In this document: positions 32,531 through 39,972 of the stretch, in pieces
Position numbering within the stretch: the stretch's first letter is position 1
How the letters are laid out: each line of letters starts with the position of its first letter
Assembly (NCBI GenBank): GCA_905202125.1
Contig: CAJKQX010000015.1
Coordinates: forward strand, 1-39,972
DNA length: 39,972 nt
Direction: 5' to 3'
Source of the DNA: an uncultured Prevotella sp.
GTDB taxonomy: Bacteria > Bacteroidota > Bacteroidia > Bacteroidales > Bacteroidaceae
Translations under genes and position numbers: made by a program
Notes under the pieces: model-generated
What the model was told of the DNA's origin: nothing
The model's database searches: none
Seen by the model: only the letters and a program-made list of their open reading frames with translations

Positions 32531-34060
32531 ATGGCACAAACAGTAGGGCATATTTCTCAAATCATCGGACCTGTAATCGATGTTTATTTCGATACAAAAG
32601 GTCAGGATGCAGAGAAGGTGTTGCCTAAAATTTATGACGCTCTGAAAATAGATCGTGGCAATGGTCGTGAATTGATTGTTGAGGTTCAGCAACACATTGG
32701 TGAAGACACCGTGAGATGCGTGGCAATGGACAATACCGATGGTCTGAAACGTGGATTGGAAGCTATCCCGATGGGTTCGCCTATCAAGATGCCTTCCGGT
32801 GACCAGATCAAAGGTAGAATGCTCAATGTCATCGGACAACCGATTGACGGTATGCATCAACTCGATATGGAGGGTGCATATCCGATACATAGGGAAGCAC
32901 CTTCGTTCGACGAATTGTCCACAAAGAAAGAGATGCTCGCTACGGGTATTAAAGTGATCGACCTTCTTGAACCTTATATGAAAGGCGGTAAGATTGGATT
33001 GTTCGGTGGAGCCGGAGTAGGCAAGACCGTTCTCATTATGGAACTTATCAACAATATCGCAAAAGGTCACAATGGATATTCTGTATTTGCAGGTGTGGGT
33101 GAACGTACACGTGAAGGCAATGACCTGATTCGCGAGATGATCGAATCGGGAGTTGTGCGTTATGGAGACAAGTTCAAAAAGGCCATGGCTGAAGGCAAGT
33201 GGGATCTCTCGCTTGTTGACCCCGAAGAATTGAAGAAAAGTCAGGCAACACTTGTCTACGGACAGATGAACGAACCGCCGGGAGCACGTGCATCGGTTGC
33301 TCTCTCCGGACTCACAGTTGCAGAAGAGTTTCGCGATGGTGGTGGTAAAGATGGAGGATCGGCAGATATTCTTTTCTTTATCGACAACATTTTCCGTTTC
33401 ACACAAGCAGGTTCTGAGGTTTCGGCTCTGCTTGGACGTATGCCTTCGGCCGTAGGATATCAACCTACTTTGGCCAGTGAGATGGGTGCCATGCAGGAAC
33501 GAATTACATCAACCAAGAATGGTTCAATTACATCTGTTCAGGCTGTATATGTGCCGGCAGATGACTTGACCGACCCGGCTCCTGCAACTACATTTACCCA
33601 TCTTGACGCCACTACCGAACTTTCGCGTAAGATAACCGAGCTTGGAATTTATCCGGCTGTCGATCCGCTGGGTAGTACATCACGTATCCTTGACCCGCTG
33701 ATTGTGGGTAAGGCTCACTATGAATGTGCCCAAAGAGTGAAAGAGATTCTGCAACGCTATAAGGAATTACAGGATATCATCGCCATCCTCGGAATGGATG
33801 AGTTGTCTGATGAGGACAAACTCATTGTGAATAGGGCTCGCCGTGTACAGCGTTTCCTTTCACAACCGTTCACAGTGGCAGAACAGTTTACCGGAGTTCC
33901 CGGTGTGATGGTTTCTATTGAAGATACTATCAAAGGATTTAACGCCATTCTTGACGGTGATGTTGATGATCTGCCTGAACAGGCTTTCCTTAATGTTGGT
34001 ACTATCGAGGATGTGAAGGCAAAGGCTAAGAAACTCTTGGCTGAGGCCGCCGGCAAATAA
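32531..34060 (+). CDS. atpD: F1F0 ATP synthase subunit beta
   Basis: Catalytic subunit of the F1 head. 509 residues; Walker A GGAGVGKT at 159-166, catalytic-Glu region AGVGERTREGNDL, Walker B region ADILFFIDNIFRFTQAGSEV, and the DELSDEDKL motif (DELSEED-type) near the C-terminus. Slightly longer than the E. coli protein (about 460), as is common in Bacteroidota. First gene of the operon. Confidence 0.98.
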   Translation: MAQTVGHISQIIGPVIDVYFDTKGQDAEKVLPKIYDALKIDRGNGRELIVEVQQHIGEDTVRCVAMDNTDGLKRGLEAIPMGSPIKMPSGDQIKGRMLNVIGQPIDGMHQLDMEGAYPIHREAPSFDELSTKKEMLATGIKVIDLLEPYMKGGKIGLFGGAGVGKTVLIMELINNIAKGHNGYSVFAGVGERTREGNDLIREMIESGVVRYGDKFKKAMAEGKWDLSLVDPEELKKSQATLVYGQMNEPPGARASVALSGLTVAEEFRDGGGKDGGSADILFFIDNIFRFTQAGSEVSALLGRMPSAVGYQPTLASEMGAMQERITSTKNGSITSVQAVYVPADDLTDPAPATTFTHLDATTELSRKITELGIYPAVDPLGSTSRILDPLIVGKAHYECAQRVKEILQRYKELQDIIAILGMDELSDEDKLIVNRARRVQRFLSQPFTVAEQFTGVPGVMVSIEDTIKGFNAILDGDVDDLPEQAFLNVGTIEDVKAKAKKLLAEAAGK

Positions 34061-34073
34061 TAATGACTTGTAT

Positions 34074-34316
34074 ATGGCATTGAAACTGAAAATCGTATCT
34101 CCCGAGAAAATCGAATACGAAGGAGAAGTGGACGGTGTGAAAGTTCCTGGAGCAAACGGCTCTTTTGAGATACTGGAAAATCACGCACCAATCATTTCTT
34201 CTTTGGATAAAGGTGTTGTGACTTATTCTGTGACCGGTCAGGAACATCAATTCAATATTTCCGGAGGATTCGTTGAAGTACAGAAGAATGAAGTAAGTAT
34301 ATGCGCAGAATTATAA
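34074..34316 (+). CDS. atpC: F1F0 ATP synthase subunit epsilon (short)
   Basis: 80 residues, covering only the N-terminal beta-sandwich (LKIVSPEKIEYEGEVDGVKV, GSFEILENHAPIISSL). The C-terminal two-helix inhibitory domain is absent, so the usual epsilon-type inhibition is unlikely. Short epsilon subunits occur in other Bacteroidota. ATG 34074 is preferred to an in-frame TTG at 34068; 13 nt after atpD. Confidence 0.93.
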   Translation: MALKLKIVSPEKIEYEGEVDGVKVPGANGSFEILENHAPIISSLDKGVVTYSVTGQEHQFNISGGFVEVQKNEVSICAEL

Positions 34317-34354
34317 ATTAGTGGAAATAAATACAAAGATCAGCGCAAATAGGT

Positions 34355-34762
34355 ATGATTAATAATGTGGCTAAACAGAGAAATCTTTATTCGTTAAGGA
34401 TTGTATCCATTGCTGTTGTAATGACGGCAGTGGCATGGCTGATAATGGATACGTGTCATGTGGACAATATCTATGGTCCATTGGCTGTGAGCGTTGGTTT
34501 CTCTGTAATAGTCAATTTGACTGATGTTCTGATATGGAGCAGAATTGCTAAGCAATGCCCGGATTATTTACCTATATTTTATACCTCATCGTCCGGTTTC
34601 AGAATGCTTTTGGCTTTGATGGTGATGTTGGTGTATTATCTCGTGACTGAAAGTGGTGGGATGTTGCCTTTCTTTGCAGTATTTATGTCTTACTATTTTG
34701 TTTTTCTGATCAACCATGTCGTATTTTTTACACATGTGTCTCGGAAGCAGATGACTACATAA
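34355..34762 (+). CDS. Small four-helix membrane protein of the atp operon (AtpI-like position)
   Basis: 135 residues with four hydrophobic segments (IVSIAVVMTAVAWLIM, YGPLAVSVGFSVIVNLTDVL, MLLALMVMLVYYLV, FFAVFMSYYFVFLINHVVFF). It lies between atpC and atpB, the position where Bacteroidota operons carry an AtpI-like gene thought to help c-ring assembly or supply cations. No catalytic motif is visible, and sequence similarity to AtpI is not obvious by eye, so the assignment is by position and topology. Confidence 0.7.
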   Translation: MINNVAKQRNLYSLRIVSIAVVMTAVAWLIMDTCHVDNIYGPLAVSVGFSVIVNLTDVLIWSRIAKQCPDYLPIFYTSSSGFRMLLALMVMLVYYLVTESGGMLPFFAVFMSYYFVFLINHVVFFTHVSRKQMTT

Positions 34763-34783
34763 AGTCCTCTATATTAAAGTAAT

Positions 34784-35830
34784 ATGATGAAACAATTAAA
34801 ATTTATATTTGCTCTGTTGCTGACGGCTTTGTTTTCATTGCAGTCACACGCAGTAACGACGGAGGCTGAAAACACAGAACTCAACATTCCCGAGATAGTG
34901 CTTGAACATTTGTCGGATGCGTATGAATGGCACATTGCATCATATAAGGATAAACATCTCAGTTTGCCTCTGCCTGTGATAATACGTAGTGAGCAAACCG
35001 GAGAGTGGCATTTTTGCACTATCCATAGTCTGCCGCAACAATTTTTTATCAATACCGAAAATCATGGGAAAATCTATGAGAAACTTTCGGATGGCAGTGT
35101 TGTACGTCCTTTGGATCTGAGTATCACGAAGGTCGTGGCACAAATATGGATTGCCGTGATAATACTGATTGTCATATTTTTGTCATGCGCCCGCTGGTAT
35201 AAGAAACATGATAAGACCAGCAATGCTCCCGGCGGTTTCGTAGGTGTGATAGAAATGATCGTAGTTACCATCTATGACAGTGTGATAAAAGCATCAATCA
35301 ATGAAAAATGTTGCAGATTTTATGCGCCATACTTGCTTACGGTATTTTTCTTTATATTCACAACCAATCTGTTAGGACTTATTCCAATAATTCCTGGAGG
35401 TGTGAATGTTACGGGAAACATTAATATCACATTGTTCCTTGCCTTATGTACAATGATTGCTATCAATCTGTTTGGAAACAAAGAATATTGGAAAGATATA
35501 TTTTGGCCGGATGTACCACTGTTTCTTAAAGTGATACCTGTGATGCCCGTGATAGAATTGTTTGGTGTGATAACAAAACCGTTCGCTCTGATGATTCGTC
35601 TTTTTGCCAATATGATGGCGGGCCATGCTGTCATCTTGAGTTTTACATGTGTGATATTCTTAGGATGGTCTATGGGTGTAGGTTTTGGCTTGGGTCTGAA
35701 TCTCTTCAGTATTGTGATGCTTTTGTTCATGAACTGTCTTGAACTTCTCGTCGCATTTGTGCAAGCATACGTATTCACTATTCTTAGTGCAGTATTTATA
35801 GGTCTGGCTCATAAAGAGCATGAGGCGTAA
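34784..35830 (+). CDS. atpB: F1F0 ATP synthase subunit a
   Basis: 348 residues. The proton-channel subunit is recognised by PFALMIRLFANMMAGHAVI, with the essential Arg in the penultimate long helix, and by the C-terminal NCLELLVAFVQAYVFTILSA. It has an N-terminal signal-like segment (FIFALLLTALFSLQSHA) and about 100 extra residues before the first core helix, a polar domain probably exposed in the periplasm; this extension is usual for Bacteroidota AtpB. Confidence 0.96.
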   Translation: MMKQLKFIFALLLTALFSLQSHAVTTEAENTELNIPEIVLEHLSDAYEWHIASYKDKHLSLPLPVIIRSEQTGEWHFCTIHSLPQQFFINTENHGKIYEKLSDGSVVRPLDLSITKVVAQIWIAVIILIVIFLSCARWYKKHDKTSNAPGGFVGVIEMIVVTIYDSVIKASINEKCCRFYAPYLLTVFFFIFTTNLLGLIPIIPGGVNVTGNINITLFLALCTMIAINLFGNKEYWKDIFWPDVPLFLKVIPVMPVIELFGVITKPFALMIRLFANMMAGHAVILSFTCVIFLGWSMGVGFGLGLNLFSIVMLLFMNCLELLVAFVQAYVFTILSAVFIGLAHKEHEA

Positions 35831-35884
35831 TAGAATAATAAAATTAGATATAAATAATATTAACAATAAAAAACTTTTAAACTT

Positions 35885-36127
35885 ATGATTATTTCAACTT
35901 TATTGGCTGCTGAAGGTCTGGCACAGCTGGGCTGCGGTCTCGGTGCAGGTCTTGCAACAATTGGCGCAGGTATAGGTATTGGTAAAATTGGTGGAAATGC
36001 AATGGATGCTATTGCCCGTCAGCCGGAAGCATCAGGCAAAATTACACCTAACATGATTCTTACTGCTGCCTTTGTGGAAGGTTGTGCACTGTTCGCAATT
36101 GCCGCTTGTGCATTCCTTATCAAATAA
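35885..36127 (+). CDS. atpE: F1F0 ATP synthase subunit c
   Basis: 80-residue double-hairpin proteolipid. Glycine-rich helix 1 (GAGLATIGAGIGIGKIGGNA), polar loop ARQPEA, and helix 2 with the ion-binding Glu65 (TAAFVEGCALFAIA). The Gln and Ser that complete the Na+ site in Na+-ATPases are replaced (Ile32, Gly66), so H+ coupling is expected. It lies between atpB and atpF. Confidence 0.97.
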   Translation: MIISTLLAAEGLAQLGCGLGAGLATIGAGIGIGKIGGNAMDAIARQPEASGKITPNMILTAAFVEGCALFAIAACAFLIK

Positions 36128-36154
36128 TGGGATAAGTAATTTTAAAAACAGCAG

Positions 36155-36661
36155 ATGAATTTACCATCATTTCTAACTCCCGACCCGGGTCTTCTGTTTT
36201 GGATGCTCCTGGCGTTTCTGGTGGTGTTTGTAGTTCTTGCTAAATTCGGTTTCCCCGCAATCCTTAACATGGTTGACGAGCGAAACAAATACATTGACGA
36301 AAGTCTGTCCAAAGCACACGAAGCATCATCACGTCTCGAGAATATCAAGCAGGAGGGTGAGGCCTTTCTGAAAGAAGCTCGCGCCAATCAGGCAGCTATC
36401 TTGAAGGAAGCAGCCGATGCGCGTGACGCCATCTTGGAACAGGCGCGTGAGACAGCCCGCGAGGAAAGTACCCGTATTATCGAAGAGGCTAAAGCAGAAA
36501 TCGCAAACGAGAAGCAAATGGCCGTAAACGATATCCGCAATCAGGTGGTGTCGTTGAGCGTTGATATCGCAGAGAAAATCCTGCGCGAGAAACTCGATGA
36601 TAATATAAGACAGATGGATTTGATCAATCGTATGCTGGATAATATGTCTTCTAAAAACTAA
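36155..36661 (+). CDS. atpF: F1F0 ATP synthase subunit b
   Basis: 168 residues: one N-terminal membrane helix (LLFWMLLAFLVVFVVLAKFG), then a long charged coiled coil (NKYIDESLSKAHEASSRLEN to AKAEIANEKQMAVNDIRNQV), the peripheral stalk. Only one b-type gene is present, as in a homodimeric stalk. Confidence 0.96.
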   Translation: MNLPSFLTPDPGLLFWMLLAFLVVFVVLAKFGFPAILNMVDERNKYIDESLSKAHEASSRLENIKQEGEAFLKEARANQAAILKEAADARDAILEQARETAREESTRIIEEAKAEIANEKQMAVNDIRNQVVSLSVDIAEKILREKLDDNIRQMDLINRMLDNMSSKN

Positions 36662-36669
36662 GTGTGACA

Positions 36670-37209
36670 ATGGATATAGGAGTAATATCGGTAAGGTATG
36701 CACGGGCTTTGTTGAAAGCGAGTGTTGATGCTAATTCTGAAGAGACGGTGTATGAAGAAATGAACACACTGGCCCACAATTACATCAGTGTACCCGAATT
36801 GAGACTTACGATAGACAATCCAATGCTCTCGAAACAACACAAAGCAGAGTTGCTCGTGACTGCAACGGGTGGCAAGCCGTGTGAAATAACCCGTTCTCTG
36901 ATAAACGTTGTTTTGAAAGAAGATCGCGTGAACATCATGCAATTTATTGCTAATTCGTATATCACTCTTTATAGAAAACATAAGAATATTATCCGTGCCA
37001 AACTCTCAACGGCTACTGAAGTATCTTCGGACATAAAAGAAAAAATGAAGAAGATCGTGGAGAGTAGAACTAATGGAGAAACTGTGGATTTTGAAACACA
37101 AATCAAACCGGAATTGATTGGAGGCTTTGTGCTGGAATATGATACTTATCGTATGGATAACAGCATTAAAACAAAGTTGAACACAATCATGACACAGTTA
37201 AGTAAATAA
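36670..37209 (+). CDS. atpH: F1F0 ATP synthase subunit delta
   Basis: 179 residues; the OSCP/delta fold is recognised from VISVRYARALLKASVD at the N-terminus and FETQIKPELIGGFVLEYDTY at the C-terminus. It joins the peripheral stalk to F1. ATG 36670 lies 8 nt after atpF; a GTG at 36664 in the same frame is a possible alternative start. Confidence 0.94.
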   Translation: MDIGVISVRYARALLKASVDANSEETVYEEMNTLAHNYISVPELRLTIDNPMLSKQHKAELLVTATGGKPCEITRSLINVVLKEDRVNIMQFIANSYITLYRKHKNIIRAKLSTATEVSSDIKEKMKKIVESRTNGETVDFETQIKPELIGGFVLEYDTYRMDNSIKTKLNTIMTQLSK

Positions 37210-37242
37210 TTGATATTTAATTATTAAGCATTAAATTAAATA

Positions 37243-38832
37243 ATGTCAGATAAAATAAAACCGAGTGAGGTATCTCAGGTGCTTGTCAATCAACTGAAAG
37301 GCATCAACGACTCTGCCCAGTTTGATGAGGTTGGTACCGTACTTCAAGTAAGTGACGGCGTGGCTCGTATCTACGGTCTGCGGAATGCCGAAGCGAACGA
37401 ACTTCTCGAGTTTGAAAATGGTACTATGGCCATTGTGATGAACCTTGAGGAGGACAATGTCGGATGTGTACTTCTTGGTACTACCTCGGATATTAAAGAG
37501 GGTATGGTTGTGAAACGTACAAAACGTATTGCAAGCATACGTGTAAATGATAATATGCTCGGCCGTGTCATCAACCCTCTTGGAGAAGCCATCGATGGTA
37601 AAGGAGATATTGATCTTTCCGATGCTTTTGAAATGCCTCTCGACCGTAAGGCGCCAGGTGTGATTTATCGTCAACCGGTGAAAGAACCTTTACAGACGGG
37701 ATTGAAAGCAGTGGACTCGATGATTCCTATTGGACGCGGACAACGTGAGCTTATCATTGGCGACCGTCAGACAGGTAAAACAGCTATTGCCATTGATACA
37801 ATTATCAATCAGAAAAATTTTTATGAAGCAGGCAAACCTGTCTATTGTATCTATGTGGCCATAGGACAAAAGGCTTCGACAGTGGCCGCTTTGGTATCTA
37901 CGCTCAAAGAGCATGGTGCCATGCCTTACACCATTGTTGTTTCTGCTACAGCCGCCGATCCTGCCGCCATGCAGTATTATGCTCCGTTTGCCGGTGCTGC
38001 TATTGGTGAGTATTTCCGCGATAGAGGATATTCGGCTTTGGTCGTTTACGATGACCTGTCCAAACAGGCTGTAGCTTATCGTGAGGTGTCCTTGATTCTT
38101 CGCCGTCCTTCAGGTCGTGAGGCTTATCCCGGAGATGTATTCTATCTTCACAGCCGCCTCTTGGAGCGTGCCGCTCGTATCAATGACCAGCAGGAGATTG
38201 CCGAACAGATGAATGACCTGCCCGAATGTCTGAAAGGACATGTCAAGGGTGGTGGTTCGCTGACGGCTCTTCCTATCATCGAGACACAGGCTGGCGACGT
38301 ATCGGCTTATATTCCTACAAACGTGATTTCAATCACCGACGGACAGATTTATCTTGAGACCGACCTGTTCAATCAGGGCTTCCGTCCGGCTGTCAATGTA
38401 GGTATTTCGGTAAGTCGTGTGGGTGGTTCGGCTCAGATCAAAAGTATGAAGAAAGTGGCCGGAACATTGAAGATCGATATGGCACAGTATCGCGAGCTTG
38501 AGGCATTCTCCAAATTCTCAAGTGATATGGATGCCGTTACTGCAATGACTCTCGACCGCGGACGTAAGAACAATCAGCTGTTGATACAGTCGCAGTACAG
38601 TCCGATGAATGTGGGCGAGCAGATAGCAATTCTCTACTGCGGAACTCACGGATTGATGTCAGCTGTTCCGGTTGAAAAGGTGCGCGAATGTCAGAACTTG
38701 TTCCTTGACAGACTCCGTTCAAAACATAAGGTTGATGTTATTGATGTGCTTTCATCGGGTATCATCAATGATGAGATCACCTCTGTCATCGAAAGTGTTA
38801 TGGCCGACGTAGCCGGACAATACAATAAATAA
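37243..38832 (+). CDS. atpA: F1F0 ATP synthase subunit alpha
   Basis: 529 residues. Non-catalytic nucleotide-binding subunit with Walker A GDRQTGKT at 173-180, LVVYDDLSKQAVAYREVSLI, and the family signature PAVNVGISVSRVGGSAQ. Normal length for the family. Confidence 0.98.
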   Translation: MSDKIKPSEVSQVLVNQLKGINDSAQFDEVGTVLQVSDGVARIYGLRNAEANELLEFENGTMAIVMNLEEDNVGCVLLGTTSDIKEGMVVKRTKRIASIRVNDNMLGRVINPLGEAIDGKGDIDLSDAFEMPLDRKAPGVIYRQPVKEPLQTGLKAVDSMIPIGRGQRELIIGDRQTGKTAIAIDTIINQKNFYEAGKPVYCIYVAIGQKASTVAALVSTLKEHGAMPYTIVVSATAADPAAMQYYAPFAGAAIGEYFRDRGYSALVVYDDLSKQAVAYREVSLILRRPSGREAYPGDVFYLHSRLLERAARINDQQEIAEQMNDLPECLKGHVKGGGSLTALPIIETQAGDVSAYIPTNVISITDGQIYLETDLFNQGFRPAVNVGISVSRVGGSAQIKSMKKVAGTLKIDMAQYRELEAFSKFSSDMDAVTAMTLDRGRKNNQLLIQSQYSPMNVGEQIAILYCGTHGLMSAVPVEKVRECQNLFLDRLRSKHKVDVIDVLSSGIINDEITSVIESVMADVAGQYNK

Positions 38833-38840
38833 TATAGCGT

Positions 38841-39806
38841 ATGCCATCACTGAAAGAAATTAAAAACCGCATAGTATCAGTAAATAGCACTCGTAAAATT
38901 ACGAGTGCTATGAAAATGGTCGCATCATCCAAACTACATCATGCCCAGCAGATGATAGAGAGTATGCTGCCTTATGAGAATATGTTGGAACGAATCTTGA
39001 AGACTTTCTTAGCTTCGGAGGTCGATGCCAAAACAATATTCAGTGAAGTAAGACCCGTTAAAAGTGTTGCATTGATTGTCTATGCATCAAACAGCAGTCT
39101 TTGCGGTGGATACAATGCTAATATTATCAAGATGATGCTTTCTGCGGTGAACTATTACAAAGAATTAGGCAAGGAGAATATATTGATTTATCCTATCGGA
39201 CGTAAGGTGGCTGAGAAGGTTCAGAAACTCGGCCTCACAAGTGCCGGAGATTACACAGAATTGGCAGATAAGCCAAATGCGAATCAGTGTATCGAGATTG
39301 CCAAAGAGATTTGTACGAAGTTTGCAGCGGGTGAGATTGACAAAGTAGAAATTATCTATCATCATTTCAAGAGTGCCGGTTCACAGATTTTGCAGCGCAA
39401 GTCATTCCTTCCCATCGATATAGAGGAACACCTCGGTGCTGATAATGACAGAGACTTGACTCTAAATGTTGTCACACAGGCATCGCAAGATTATCTGCGA
39501 AACAAGGAAACCAATGAAGAGCGTGAACAGAAAGCGGTTAAACCGTTGAACGATAATTTTATCGTCGAACCGGATATGAAGACCGTTTTGAGCGCGTTAA
39601 TCCCTAAGTATGTGGATTTGATGATTTATACTGCACTTCTTGACAGCAATGCATCTGAGCATGCTGCCCGTATGGTTGCAATGCAAACAGCTACGGATAA
39701 TGCAGATGAATTGTTGCGCCAGTTGAATCTACAATTCAATAAGGGCCGTCAACAGGCCATCACAAACGAACTGTTGGATATTGTAGGTGGTTCTGTTAAC
39801 AATTGA
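38841..39806 (+). CDS. atpG: F1F0 ATP synthase subunit gamma
   Basis: 321 residues; central rotor shaft. N-terminal helix PSLKEIKNRIVSVNSTRKIT, the loop SSLCGGYNANI, and the C-terminal helix ASEHAARMVAMQTATDNADE with NKGRQQAITNELLDIVGG. About 30 residues longer than the E. coli protein, the extra length lying in the middle (around NKETNEEREQKAVKPLNDN). Last gene of the operon. Confidence 0.97.
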   Translation: MPSLKEIKNRIVSVNSTRKITSAMKMVASSKLHHAQQMIESMLPYENMLERILKTFLASEVDAKTIFSEVRPVKSVALIVYASNSSLCGGYNANIIKMMLSAVNYYKELGKENILIYPIGRKVAEKVQKLGLTSAGDYTELADKPNANQCIEIAKEICTKFAAGEIDKVEIIYHHFKSAGSQILQRKSFLPIDIEEHLGADNDRDLTLNVVTQASQDYLRNKETNEEREQKAVKPLNDNFIVEPDMKTVLSALIPKYVDLMIYTALLDSNASEHAARMVAMQTATDNADELLRQLNLQFNKGRQQAITNELLDIVGGSVNN

Positions 39807-39833
39807 TTATTATCTTATTACATAAGAAAAGAC

Positions 39834-39869
39834 CGTGTCAGAATATTTTATTATCCTGACACGTTTTTT
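39834..39869 (+). terminator. Terminator of the ATP synthase operon
   Basis: CGTGTCAG (39834-39841) pairs with CTGACACG (39856-39863), then TTTTTT. It lies 27 nt after the atpG stop codon. Confidence 0.88.
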
Positions 39870-39933
39870 CTTTTATCCCTTTACTTGTTCTGTCATCTCC
39901 CTGTCTTCTTCCTGCAATTTGGTAGTGTTTCAC

Positions 39934-39947
39934 TGAGTGTGTCTGAG
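39934..39947. repeat. 14-nt motif repeated inverted at window start
   Basis: TGAGTGTGTCTGAG, reverse complement of 27-40. No ORF follows in the remaining 25 nt. Confidence 0.4.
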
Positions 39948-39972
39948 GCGAGTTCACTCAAGCCTGTAGACC

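Noticed and set aside
32453..33463. 336-codon minus-strand frame opposite atpD
   Set aside because: It lies antisense to the clear atpD frame, and its product shows no family features.
35885..36127. Na+-coupled ATP synthase
   Set aside because: The c-subunit keeps the acidic residue but lacks the Gln and Ser/Thr ligands of the Na+ site, so H+ coupling is the better reading.

Overview
The window reads as chromosomal DNA of an anaerobic or microaerophilic Bacteroidales bacterium, probably in or near the Prevotellaceae (family placement is inference). The grounds are Bacteroidota-type promoters (-7 box TAnnTTTG, sometimes with a -33 TTG), weak or absent Shine-Dalgarno sequences, a FeoA-FeoB fusion, a phosphate-selective-type porin, a membrane pyrophosphatase, and the ATP synthase order atpD-atpC-(small membrane gene)-atpB-atpE-atpF-atpH-atpA-atpG.

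Layout: 0.3-2.5 kb (minus) carries HU, a 29-residue basic ribosomal protein and RNase G. 2.8-4.2 kb carries pyruvate kinase. 4.5-12.5 kb (plus) is the most distinctive block: a radical-SAM activase, a short non-PFL-type glycyl radical enzyme (GRE), a sugar porter, a secreted GH127 enzyme (beta-L-arabinofuranosidase type) and a lipoprotein aldose 1-epimerase. It is bounded by two terminators with the same stem and looks richer in G+C than its surroundings. 13.3-15.8 kb (minus) is FeoAB, then a secreted phytase-like esterase gene (plus) and Tex (minus). A tRNA-Arg(TCT) and a 54-residue lipoprotein gene follow. 20.4-24.1 kb (plus) is an operon of a LysM/periplasmic-binding-like protein, an outer-membrane barrel and a POT-family transporter. 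24.2-29.0 kb (minus) is rlmD, a porin and hppA, tightly packed. 30.0-32.4 kb (plus) is an NhaD-type antiporter and 6-phosphofructokinase, and 32.5-39.8 kb is the complete ATP synthase operon with its terminator.

How the genes fit together: pyk and pfkA serve glycolysis; hppA, the NhaD-type antiporter and the F-type ATP synthase handle Na+/H+ energetics; the GRE block probably releases, imports and anaerobically converts a plant-derived sugar or sugar conjugate, with an unknown GRE reaction.

The main structure not explained by genes is a set of intergenic arrays of short palindromes repeated at exactly 22-bp steps, at four loci (about 118, 12.95k, 20.3k and 29.45k). Two of them lie inside diverged copies of one ~390-bp element (12804-13193 minus, 29251-29641 plus) whose landmarks sit at almost identical offsets. 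The two ends of the window also share a 14-mer in inverted orientation, which suggests a repeat or insertion element at both edges. All calls come from reading the sequence; no database search was run.
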